Below are positions 9,369 to 16,742 of a stretch of 64,000 nt of DNA, one piece after another (positions within the stretch are counted from its first letter, which is position 1; every line of letters begins with the position of its first letter). Below the pieces are notes generated by a model. That model made no database searches. It was not told the DNA's origin and worked only from the letters and a program-made list of their open reading frames with translations. This DNA is from Paraburkholderia youngii (GTDB lineage: Bacteria; Pseudomonadota; Gammaproteobacteria; Burkholderiales; Burkholderiaceae), in the NCBI RefSeq assembly GCF_013366925.1, contig NZ_JAALDK010000001.1:2797089-2861088 (forward strand), read 5' to 3'. A program made the position numbers and the translations under genes.

Positions 9369-9752
9369 ATGAAGACAAGCAGGGCACTAAAGATCGCTGT
9401 TGGGATACTGGTCGGATCAACATCCATGCACGTCTGGGCGCAGGTCAGCGAGAGCGAAGCGCGTAGCGTGTCGAAAGGCACCGTGACCGAAGCTTCCGGG
9501 GGCATGACCGCGCCGATCAACCCGAAAGACAATTTTGCGCTGCGCCGCAGGGTCTATGCAGCGATCGCGCAGCACAAGGAGATCAACGCCGGCAACATCA
9601 GCGTGGTCGTGAAGCGTGGCGTGGTGACGCTCGACGGGACGGTGGCGGATGCCTCCCAGGTCGGCGAGGCCACGGAGATCACGAAAGGAGTTCCTGGCGT
9701 GACGTCCGTGACCAACAGGCTGACGGTCAAAAAGCCGTTCGGCAGTCAGTAG
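9369..9752 (+). CDS. BON-domain periplasmic protein
   Basis: This 127-residue protein has an N-terminal signal peptide (SSMHVWAQ around residues 18-25) and a BON domain at about 55-122: LRRRVYAAIAQ, then GVVTLDGTVADASQV and VTSVTNRLTV. BON domains bind phospholipids and occur in OsmY-like stress proteins. The ATG at 9369 begins the signal peptide; the open frame also extends upstream into the porin. A related BON protein lies at 14.5-14.9 kb on the other strand. Its role beside the porin and xdhC is unknown. Confidence 0.85.
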   Translation: MKTSRALKIAVGILVGSTSMHVWAQVSESEARSVSKGTVTEASGGMTAPINPKDNFALRRRVYAAIAQHKEINAGNISVVVKRGVVTLDGTVADASQVGEATEITKGVPGVTSVTNRLTVKKPFGSQ

Positions 9753-9801
9753 GCGCGCGTGCATGACGGTGTTTGACCACGTACCGAAGGAAAATGTGAG
9801 C

Positions 9802-10845
9802 ATGAACAGTGTCGATTTTGAGGTGCTGGAAGCTACGATGCGCTGGCTCGATGCAGGCCACCGCATGCTGCTCGTGACGGTGGTGAAGACTTGGGGGTCG
9901 TCGCCTCGCCCGGAGGGGGCGATGCTTGTCCTGCGCGACGATGGTCAAGTGGTGGGCTCTATTTCGGGCGGCTGCATCGAAGATGACCTCATCGACCAGG
10001 TGCGTCGGTGCGGCGTCGCGCAAAGGACACCGGAAGTGGTTGAATATGGCGTGAGCGCCGAAGAGGCGCGTCGCTTCGGGTTGCCTTGCGGAGGGACGAT
10101 GCAGCTCGTGCTTGAGCCGATTACGCGGCAAAGCGGCATGCAGACCCTGCACGAAGCGCTCAGTCGCGGCGAACTGATGGCGCGCACGCTAGACTTGGCA
10201 ACGGGTGCTGTCACACTTGGTCCAGCGAGCACGACTGATGGCGTGAACTTCAACGAGACGCGTCTGACGACGATTCACGGGCCCCGCTACCGTATGCTCG
10301 TTATTGGCGCGGGGCAGCTCTCGCGTTACTTATGCCAGGTCGCGATAGGACTCGATTATCAGGTGGTGGTGTGCGACCCGCGCGAGGAGTACGTGCACAC
10401 ATGGGATGTGCCCGGCACGACGCTCGTGCGCACGATGCCCGACGATACGGTCCTGGATATGAAACTCGACGAACGCAGTGCGATGATTACACTTACGCAC
10501 GATCCAAAGCTCGATGATCTCGCGCTGATGGAAGCGCTGAAGACACCCGCGTTTTACGTCGGCGCGCTTGGCTCGCGGCGCAACAATGCTGCGCGGCGAG
10601 AGCGGCTTAAAGAGTTCGATCTGAGCGACGCACAGCTTGCACGATTGCGCGGTCCGGCCGGAATCTATATCGGTAGCCGCACGCCACCCGAAATCGCGAT
10701 ATCGATTCTCGCTGAAGTGACGGCGGCGAAGAACAGCGTGTTGCTACCGGCAATCCTCAGGGTCGAGCGTGGCAAGACGGAAAAAGAAGTCACGAATGAC
10801 ACAGCAATAAATGCGGGGCATCTCACATGGTTGGATGATGCCTGA
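9802..10845 (+). CDS. xdhC: XdhC/CoxI family molybdenum cofactor insertion protein
   Basis: This protein of about 347 residues has the N-terminal XdhC/CoxI segment (VKTWGSSPRPEGAML, GSISGGCIEDDL) and the C-terminal Rossmann-like XdhC domain (LVIGAGQLSRYLCQVA, FYVGALGSRRNNAARRERL). Family members bind molybdenum cofactor, promote its sulfuration and insert it into xanthine-dehydrogenase-type enzymes. It is the likely chaperone for the Mo hydroxylase at the left edge. The ATG at 9802 has GAAGGA about 10 bp upstream; an in-frame ATG at 9763 with a poorer site would add 13 residues. Confidence 0.88.
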   Translation: MNSVDFEVLEATMRWLDAGHRMLLVTVVKTWGSSPRPEGAMLVLRDDGQVVGSISGGCIEDDLIDQVRRCGVAQRTPEVVEYGVSAEEARRFGLPCGGTMQLVLEPITRQSGMQTLHEALSRGELMARTLDLATGAVTLGPASTTDGVNFNETRLTTIHGPRYRMLVIGAGQLSRYLCQVAIGLDYQVVVCDPREEYVHTWDVPGTTLVRTMPDDTVLDMKLDERSAMITLTHDPKLDDLALMEALKTPAFYVGALGSRRNNAARRERLKEFDLSDAQLARLRGPAGIYIGSRTPPEIAISILAEVTAAKNSVLLPAILRVERGKTEKEVTNDTAINAGHLTWLDDA

Positions 10846-11007
10846 CTTCCCGGTGTACAGCCACGAGGCGGCCGAGCGCAGCTTCCCCGCATGATTTCAC
10901 GCAGTTCGGAAAGGTCGGTCTGGGAATGGCCAGCCGCTGTCACCGCGGACAGGTCGCATCTTTTTTGTGCTGCGATAGGAGCCGGAAGCAATGAGGGCGA
11001 TGGCCCT

Positions 11008-11178
11008 AAGGTGAGGTTTTTCGGGAGCAAAAGGCTCCCGCTTCACCCGGACCGAGCAATTGCCGCGAGTATGAAGCCTCGAATGCGGGGTTGATCTCCT
11101 GGAATTCCTCACCTTTGCGAACCCGCGTCGTTCTCCTGACTCCTGGAAATCCTCACCACCCCTGGAAGATCTCACCTT
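11008..11178. repeat. Dispersed ~20-bp repeat, four copies
   Basis: One plus-strand copy (11008-11028, GGTGAGGTTTTTCGGGAGC) is followed by three minus-strand copies at 11096-11115, 11139-11157 and 11159-11178, seen here as CTCCTGGAATTCCTCACC and variants. They lie in the gene-free stretch between xdhC (ends 10845) and the flavin reductase remnant; I see no gene in 10846-11557. The same element recurs elsewhere in the window, always outside genes. Minus-strand copies here mostly have CCAGGAG where others have TCGGGAG, suggesting two subtypes. Confidence 0.8.
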
Positions 11179-11380
11179 AGCAGGCTCGCTTCGACTTTTA
11201 GCCCTGCATTCCAGCGTACTTTTCTCGCACTGAACGCCGACACGCTCCGCGCTGGCTGCTCCGAAACGCCGCTATTCACAATGCTGAAGCCAGCGAAGCG
11301 CGTTTCGCGCGCTTCGACGCGTCTCCTCTCCATCGCCATTCCGACGCACACGGCGCGAGCCGTCGCAAATCACGCCCGCC

Positions 11381-11427
11381 GCTCCCGTAAATCCTCACCG
11401 TAGCGCCACCTCCTGGAACTCCTCACC
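11381..11427 (-). repeat. Dispersed ~20-bp repeat, two copies
   Basis: Two minus-strand copies at 11381-11399 (GCTCCCGTAAATCCTCACC) and 11409-11427 (CCTCCTGGAACTCCTCACC) sit only 9 bp apart. One is the TTTACGGGAGC-like subtype and the other the CCAGGAG subtype. The same two-subtype pair recurs at 11893-11942. Confidence 0.8.
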
Positions 11428-11557
11428 GTTCGCGAGTCGCCCGATGCGGCCCTGGCCCATGCACGCCGCTCATATGACCATTTTGGGCCCAATATGACCG
11501 CGTTTATCGCCGCTCATATCGTGCAGCCATGTCGTCCGGATGTGATTCCGGGCACGC

Positions 11558-11812
11558 CGGGCACATTTTGCGGGCATGACCGGTCTTTCGATGGAGGATC
11601 GCTTCAAGCTGCCCGTATGGGATCAGGGCGAAAACGATGTGCCGGTGCTGCGCGGCGCGCTAGCGAGCTTGCAGGGGAAGATCGTCGAAGCGAAGAAAGT
11701 CGGCTCGCACTCGGTCATGTTCATGGAGACCACGCAGATTCGCGTGCGCGCCGATGGCGACAGTCTGATTTACTTCGACCGGGATTTTCACCGGGTCCCG
11801 CGCGTGGAAGGG
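11558..11812 (+). pseudogene. Flavin reductase (HpaC/RutF-like), C-terminal remnant
   Basis: The plus frame reads AHFAGMTGLSMEDRF, then VLRGALASLQGKIVEAKKVG and GSHSVMFMETTQIRVR, and ends in a SLIYFDRDFHRV motif. This is the C-terminal half of the flavin-reductase-like domain that supplies reduced FMN/FAD to two-component monooxygenases. The N-terminal half with the flavin-binding strand is absent: upstream in-frame codons stop resembling the family near 11558. The frame runs on to 11902 without further similarity. Repeat copies lie on both sides. It is therefore a decayed fragment, not a functional reductase. Confidence 0.7.
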
Positions 11813-11892
11813 GCAATGAGTTCAATGAGTTGTTCGAAGCGCTGCCGGCCGGCTCAGGCTCCGGCAGCGTTTGCGTTGTCGCTCCGGACGTG

Positions 11893-11942
11893 GCTCCCGT
11901 AAAACCTCACCATTGCCCGGACCTCCTGGAACTCCTCACCTT
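11893..11942 (-). repeat. Dispersed ~20-bp repeat, two copies
   Basis: Minus-strand copies at 11893-11911 (GCTCCCGTAAAACCTCACC) and 11923-11942 (CTCCTGGAACTCCTCACC then TT) end 6 bp from the stop codon of the convergently placed NRAMP gene. They repeat the subtype order of the pair at 11381-11427. Confidence 0.8.
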
Positions 11943-11947
11943 TCGCA

Positions 11948-13597
11948 CTACTTCAGCAGCGCCATTTGCACGACCTTGACGATCACGAGCGCGATCGCGA
12001 GCAGCAGATAGCCCCGCAGCACGCCCATCCATACGCGTTTGGCGAGCGTCAGGCGCGGCGGCGGCAGTTCGTCGAGCGGCGGCATGCGCCATGTGTTGCG
12101 CGCTTCTTTCGTATAGACCGAAGCCGGCTCGGCTGCGGCGGATTCGCCGCGCAGTTTGCGAAGCCCGATGCTCGCCGCATACCCGACGACCGCGAGCAAC
12201 GTGCCACCCGCCAGTACTTCGATGATCGTTTCCGCGGCGATGTCCGGATAGATCACCGACGCGGTCAGGATGATCGACAGCATCACGAGCACCCAGATCA
12301 CTGAGCCGGTAAACAGATTGAGCTTCTTCGAGTTGGTCCACGGACCGAGCACCGCGCGGTCGTTGCACAGCAGCAGCAGGAACACGGTCGCGCTCGGCAG
12401 CAGCACGCCGGCGAGCGTTTGCACCGCTTCGGTCAGCAGACCGAGCGGGCTGCCCGGAATCAGCACCAATACCGCGGCGGCTGCGACGATCGCGAAGTAC
12501 ACGACGTAGAAGCCCTTCGCGTCCGACACGCTACGGTGCAGCGAATGACGGATCTTGAACACGTCGCCGATCGCATAGGCGGTCGATAGCGACACGGCCG
12601 CCGCGCCGATCACGCAGGCGTCGAACAGCGCGATCGCGAACAGCACCGCCGAGGTCCGTCCCGCGTATCTCTCCAGACCGGCGATCACACCGCCCGCGTC
12701 CGTGAAGTTGCCGAAGCCGGGCCGGCCGTCGAACAGCGCCGCGCTGAACGAGATCATCGCGACTGCACCGATCAGCACGAACACGATGCCGATCCACAGG
12801 TCGGCTTTTTCGTAGTTCATGAAGCGCGGCGTGATGCGCTTGTCGACCACATAGCTCTGCTGGAAGAACAGCTGCCAGGGAGCGACCGTCGTACCGACGA
12901 TGCCGATCACGAGCAGCATCACGTCGGACAGCTTCGAATGCGCGGGCCAGTTCGGAATGAAGAAGTCGCGCGCGATCTGGCCGACCGGCGGATGAATCGA
13001 CACGAGCACCGGCACGAGCAGCAGGCTCAACACGCACAGCGCGACCGCGAAGCGCTCGAAGCGGCGGAAGTCGCCGGTGCTGACGGCGGCCATCGTCAGC
13101 GCGGCGGCGATGCACACGCCCGCGATCTTCGAGACGCCGAAGAAGTCGAGCACGAACGTGATGCCGATGAATTCCGTCACGATGGTCAGCGCGTTCAGCA
13201 GGAACAGATCGACGACGCTGAACGCGCCCCAGAACTTGCCGAAGCGCTCGAAAATGAGCCGCGCGTGGCCCACGCCCGTGACCGCGCCGAGCCGCAACAC
13301 CATCTCCTGATTGACGAACAGCACCGGCACCAGCAACAGCATGGTCCACAGCAACGTGGTGCCGTAGTTCTGGCCGGCCTGCGTGTAGGTGCCGAATGCG
13401 CCCGCGTCGTTGTCGCCGACCATCACGATAAGACCGGGGCCGAGGATCGCGAGCAGCGTGCGCACGCGCGCCCACCAGCTGGTGCGCGGTGCGATGTCAT
13501 GGTGAGCGATCGTGCCGAGCGCGCCCTTGATATCGCCTACGTGTGCCGAATCGAGCACGGCGCTGCGCGCGGAGGAAATGTTCGTCGGAGTAGACAT
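11948..13597 (-). CDS. NRAMP-family transporter of probable Mg2+-transporting (NRMT) type
   Basis: This 549-residue protein has the LeuT-fold NRAMP pattern of about 11 helices. The metal-binding sites differ from classical MntH. The helix-1 DPGN motif reads DAGA (residues 64-67, in GDNDAGAFGTY), so the Asn ligand is Ala. The helix-6 MPH motif reads APW (239-241, in GTTVAPWQLFFQQ), so the Met that selects transition metals is Ala. As I recall, keeping the Asp but losing Asn and Met is the signature of the NRAMP-related magnesium transporters. GGGAGAG sits upstream of the ATG. A 46-codon ORF ends 46 bp upstream and is probably co-transcribed. Annotation pipelines would usually call it a divalent metal or manganese transporter. 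Confidence 0.85.
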   Translation of the reverse strand: MSTPTNISSARSAVLDSAHVGDIKGALGTIAHHDIAPRTSWWARVRTLLAILGPGLIVMVGDNDAGAFGTYTQAGQNYGTTLLWTMLLLVPVLFVNQEMVLRLGAVTGVGHARLIFERFGKFWGAFSVVDLFLLNALTIVTEFIGITFVLDFFGVSKIAGVCIAAALTMAAVSTGDFRRFERFAVALCVLSLLLVPVLVSIHPPVGQIARDFFIPNWPAHSKLSDVMLLVIGIVGTTVAPWQLFFQQSYVVDKRITPRFMNYEKADLWIGIVFVLIGAVAMISFSAALFDGRPGFGNFTDAGGVIAGLERYAGRTSAVLFAIALFDACVIGAAAVSLSTAYAIGDVFKIRHSLHRSVSDAKGFYVVYFAIVAAAAVLVLIPGSPLGLLTEAVQTLAGVLLPSATVFLLLLCNDRAVLGPWTNSKKLNLFTGSVIWVLVMLSIILTASVIYPDIAAETIIEVLAGGTLLAVVGYAASIGLRKLRGESAAAEPASVYTKEARNTWRMPPLDELPPPRLTLAKRVWMGVLRGYLLLAIALVIVKVVQMALLK

Positions 13598-13643
13598 GTC
13601 GTTCTCTCCCGGTTGTAGTTGTCGGAGGTCGGGTCGCGAAACG

Positions 13644-13784
13644 CTATGCCACGCGCGACATCACGCGACGGCAGAAGGCGATGAACGGACGCGATTCGCG
13701 CGGGTGCAGCACGAGCAGAGCGTCGTAAAACGCGCGCGATTCCTGAACGCGCGGGAACTTCGAAAGAAGGAGGCCGAATTGCAT
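13644..13784 (-). CDS. 46-aa leader-type small ORF upstream of the NRAMP gene
   Basis: On the minus strand an ATG at 13784 opens a 46-codon frame (MQFGLLLSKFPRVQESRAFY, later LHPRESRPF, ending CRRVMSRVA). GGAG lies 7 bp before the ATG. The product is basic, with three Pro residues in P-R/P-F contexts and no clear membrane segment. It ends 46 bp before the transporter start. A short frame with a good ribosome-binding site just ahead of a metal transporter could be a regulatory leader peptide (compare mgtL) or a small transporter partner. I do not recognise a family. Its ribosome-binding site can pair with a sequence 35 bp upstream. Confidence 0.55.
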   Translation of the reverse strand: MQFGLLLSKFPRVQESRAFYDALLVLHPRESRPFIAFCRRVMSRVA

Positions 13785-13791
13785 TGGGTAT

Positions 13792-13840
13792 CTCCGTGCG
13801 CCGGTTTCGACGCGCTGGTGGAAAGCCAGCAGACACGGAG
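13792..13840 (-). promoter_or_regulatory. Possible Shine-Dalgarno-sequestering leader hairpin
   Basis: In the minus-strand transcript, CTCCGTG (13840-13834) can pair perfectly with CACGGAG (13798-13792), whose GGAG is the ribosome-binding site of the 46-aa ORF. The loop holds a second hairpin, GCTGG/CCAGC. Folding would hide the site and unfolding would expose it, as in translational riboswitches. I could not match the leader to a known Mg2+ or Mn2+ riboswitch. Confidence 0.45.
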
Positions 13841-14495
13841 GCCGCGTATGTCCGGGCGCGGCGGTGGAGGTCTACTCGCTTTCCTCAGTTAATAGAACAG
13901 GGAAGCGGCATAAGGGATAACTGTCACTGCCAGGCATGGCGGCTCCTTGTTGGCGTGTAGCGTGTATGAGCGATTGATACGTTCGCTAAGCACGTTGCTA
14001 CACACGTGTTTATCCACGCGTTCGCGCGCATTGCGTTGAACTGACTGCGTTGACTGACAACGCGCGCGCGAACGCGACCGCAAGCACGAGGCTCGCGATG
14101 CGACGCCGTATCAGCGCAGGGACGCGTTTGAACGCGGCGTTCCTGTCATGCGGAGACGACGTTACGTTAGGTGCACGGGAAAAGACTGTGGCGCGCACCG
14201 TCTGCCTGCTGGCAAGACGGCGGCTGATGAAGAGAGCGCGGACGTCCTGCCGGTCAGGCAGCGAAACTGTTCGAAAGTCGGCTACTGCAGGTGTCCAAGG
14301 CGTGAGCCCCATTGGTGACGATTCTTGAATTCTAGGGTTCGGTTTCCGCCGAGGTCAACCTGTTTCTCGAGCAGAGCGGAGAAAATGTGCGGCGCGCAAC
14401 GCCGCGCATTGTGAACGACGTGCGGATCGACGCCGATAGAGGGGGAAGGTCGAACAGGCGGCATCGATCCATCCGGCCGATGCCGCCACACAGGC
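13841..14495. other. Gene-free leader/intergenic region of the NRAMP locus
   Basis: No frame here is convincing. The part nearest the small ORF is probably its 5' untranslated leader. A GC-rich inverted repeat (CGCGTTCGCGCGC at 14017-14029 against GCGCGCGAACGCG at 14064-14076) could form a long hairpin. Short frames on both strands between 14010 and 14491 have Arg-rich, unconserved-looking products and no good start signals. Confidence 0.4.
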
Positions 14496-14876
14496 TTACT
14501 GATTGGCGCGCCGTCGCACCGTCAGCCGGTTATGCACGCTTCTGACGCCGCGAACCGATCGCGCCGCGTTGCCGGCTCGCCCGATTTGCGATTCCCGCGG
14601 AACCGTGCCGCTCAGCGTGACGATGGCGTGGCGCGATTCGACACGGATGTTCGCCGAATTGAGGTTCGTGGTGCGCGTGAAAGCGCGGCGGACGTCGCGA
14701 ACGATCGCGCTGTCGGACCGGTTAGCGTGACGGTTCGAGGCCGCTGGGGCCGGCTGGCTTTGCATCGACGCATCGTTCGGCATCTCGCGCGTCTGTGCGT
14801 TCGCATAGGTCGCGCAAGTCGCGATGGCCATCGCGACCATTGCGCCGAGGATTCTTCTCGCGCCGTTTGTTTTCAT
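14496..14876 (-). CDS. BON-domain secreted protein
   Basis: This 126-residue protein starts at 14876 behind AAAGGAGGAAGA, one of the strongest ribosome-binding sites in the window. A signal peptide (ILGAMVAMAIATCATYANA) precedes a Ser/Asn-rich linker and one BON domain (about 54-120: IVRDVRRAFT, ANIRVESRHAIVTLSGTV, VRSVHNRLTV). It has the same architecture as the BON protein at 9369-9752, so the two are paralogues. The open frame runs upstream to 15311, but that part crosses repeat copies and is not coding. Confidence 0.85.
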   Translation of the reverse strand: MKTNGARRILGAMVAMAIATCATYANAQTREMPNDASMQSQPAPAASNRHANRSDSAIVRDVRRAFTRTTNLNSANIRVESRHAIVTLSGTVPRESQIGRAGNAARSVRGVRSVHNRLTVRRRANQ

Positions 14877-15021
14877 TCTTCCTCCTTTGCCGGTTTGCCA
14901 GGAACTGCCGTTCGAGCCGCGTGTTGCCAGCGTGGAAGAGGCGACGCAACGCACTGCCGCCTCGCGACGAGTAATCGACCGTCGGCTCCGATTATATTCT
15001 GCGGCGCAGGCGTCGATATCG

Positions 15022-15720
15022 ATAGGTGAGAAGATTCGGGAGCGGCCGAGGTGAGAATATGCGCACCTGTACGCGCACTTCAAAACTAAAGGTGAGGGTA
15101 TTCGGGAGTCGCCTCGACGGTGCGATAAGTTGCGAATGGCTTCTTGAGAAGCATGGTTCCGGTCGGAAGCGCAATGCGGTGAGGCCGTCTCGCAGGAAGC
15201 CGGCGATGGCTCACGTCGGTTACTGGTTGTGCCTGATCGAATGATCGTGGCGGGTGCGGCACGCGAAAGGTGAGAACCTTCGGGAGTCGCGCGGCGGCGG
15301 CTCTTTTGCAACTAACCGGCCGTGCCAAAAGCGAAATAAGCCGTGCGGCAAGCAGCGTGCGGCAGTGCACGTATTTTGCCTATCAGCCATAGGTGAGGAG
15401 ATTCGGGAGTCAAAACGCGTCTCACGCAGTCGCCAATCATTGCATCCATCGCGTTGGCCGCTCGGCGGCTGTGTAACGTAAGTCGTTGAATGTCCAGGCG
15501 ATCTGCCGCTTACGCGGCCCGCATCGGCGACGCGAACCGACTGCGTTCGATCAATGGTGAGGATTTTCGGGAGCAGTGTGTAAGAGCCACGCCGCGCGCG
15601 CTGAAATGCCCCCGCGAGCCCTCATTTCACCGCAAAGGTGAGGATTTTCGGGAGCACTGACGACGCTTCCAGACGCCGATTCACCGCCACTCCGTGCCAA
15701 AGGTGAGGCTTTTCGGGAGC
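15022..15720 (+). repeat. Array of eight ~20-bp dispersed repeats
   Basis: Plus-strand copies lie at 15022-15043, 15048-15068 (degenerate), 15088-15110, 15266-15288, 15390-15411, 15554-15574, 15634-15655 and 15699-15720. The best copies read GGTGAGGATTTTCGGGAGC. Spacing varies from about 25 to 180 bp and the intervening DNA is unrelated, so this is not a CRISPR array. The gap 14877-15746 contains no other feature I can support. All copies point the same way, opposite to most of those at 11.1-11.9 kb, so the two arrays diverge from the NRAMP-BON interval. Confidence 0.85.
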
Positions 15721-15746
15721 GGCAGCACTCGCCCGCGATCACCCGT

Positions 15747-16505
15747 TCAGGCCGGTTTCGCGATCTCGCGAATGTCCGCGACCGGCGTCTGCCCGAAAGC
15801 ATCGCTAAGCGCGTAGTCGATCAATCGCTCCGCGGATTGCTCGGGCGTTGACAGTTGGCCGTTGCGCTTCAGGTCTTCGAAGCGCTGGCGCATCGGGAAT
15901 TGCTCTTCGCCGCTACCGCGAATTTGCGCCTGCATGTCCGTATCGATCACACCCGGCGCGAGGCTGCAGATGCGCAGCGCGCAAGTCGCATCGAGCGCGA
16001 CGGCGCGCGCGTGATGATCGAGCGCGGCCTTGGTCGCGCAGTAGATGCTCCAGCCCGGATACGCGTTGCGCGCCGCGCCGCTCGAAATGTGCACGATGCG
16101 CCGGTCGGTTGCGTCGACGGCCGCAGCGGCGAGCGCGCTCGCGAGCATCAGCGGCGTCGCGACGTTCAGGCTCACCGCGTCCGCGACGTTCGCCGCGTCC
16201 TGACCTTCGATGGGCCCGATCGGTTCCACCGTGCCCGCATTGTTGATCAGCAGCACCGTCTGCGCGCCGCGCACGAAGTTGCTCAGCGCGTCGGTAGCGA
16301 TCCATTGTGCGACGCGTGCTGGCTCGGCGAGGGGCAGCTCGATCTCTTCGAGCTGCGCGGCAAAGCGCGCCTTTAGCGCCGCATTGCGCGAGCGCGACAG
16401 ACCCAGCACTGTGACGTTGCGCGCGAGCAGTTGCTCGGCGAGCGCCGCGCCCAGGCCGCGCGTATGGCCGGTGACGATCGCGCGGATCGGAGAAGATGAG
16501 GTCAT
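15747..16505 (-). CDS. SDR family NAD(P)-dependent oxidoreductase
   Basis: This 252-residue short-chain dehydrogenase has the cofactor loop VTGHTRGLGAAL, LLINNAG and an active site of S (HISSGAA) with YCATKAAL, four residues between Tyr and Lys as in classical SDRs. The arrangement resembles sepiapterin reductase/YueD-like proteins acting on small carbonyls; the substrate is unknown. It is the only gene between the repeat array (ending 27 bp from its 3' end) and an AraC remnant. No operon partner is apparent. Confidence 0.85.
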   Translation of the reverse strand: MTSSSPIRAIVTGHTRGLGAALAEQLLARNVTVLGLSRSRNAALKARFAAQLEEIELPLAEPARVAQWIATDALSNFVRGAQTVLLINNAGTVEPIGPIEGQDAANVADAVSLNVATPLMLASALAAAAVDATDRRIVHISSGAARNAYPGWSIYCATKAALDHHARAVALDATCALRICSLAPGVIDTDMQAQIRGSGEEQFPMRQRFEDLKRNGQLSTPEQSAERLIDYALSDAFGQTPVADIREIAKPA

Positions 16506-16558
16506 GTCGTTCCTTGTGATCGTTGTCTTGCAGAATCGTCGATTTTCTCACGCCGTAT

Positions 16559-16705
16559 TCAGGCCGACCGAAAGCGCTCGCGATACTGCATCGGCGTCAC
16601 GCCAAGCCGCTTCGCAAACACGAAGCGCATGCGGTCGGCGGTGCCGAAGCCGCAATCGTAGGCGATCGTCTTCAGCGCCGCGGCGCTGCTTTCGAGCAAC
16701 TCGCG
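16559..16705 (-). pseudogene. AraC-family regulator, C-terminal HTH remnant
   Basis: Read on the minus strand, these 147 bp encode RELLESSAAALKTIAYDCGF, then GTADRMRFVFAKRLGVTPMQ and YRERFRSA before a stop. That is the second helix-turn-helix of a GlxA-like AraC regulator. Nothing resembling the rest of the protein precedes it; the similarity ends abruptly at 16705, 38 bp before the LysR start. It is too short to be flagged by length-based gene calling and is clearly a gene relic. Confidence 0.75.
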
Positions 16706-16742
16706 TCAAAATAGGCGCATCGCACTTCTGCGCCGCCGCCCC

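Noticed and set aside
11494..11979. 161-codon plus frame over the flavin reductase relic
   Set aside because: Its product has no similarity and it crosses the reductase remnant in another phase.
14010..14491. Short frames on both strands between the NRAMP leader and the BON gene
   Set aside because: Arg-rich products without start signals or motifs.
15022..15720. CRISPR-like array
   Set aside because: Repeats are only ~20 bp, imperfect, and separated by 25 to 180 bp of unrelated DNA; no cas genes in the window.
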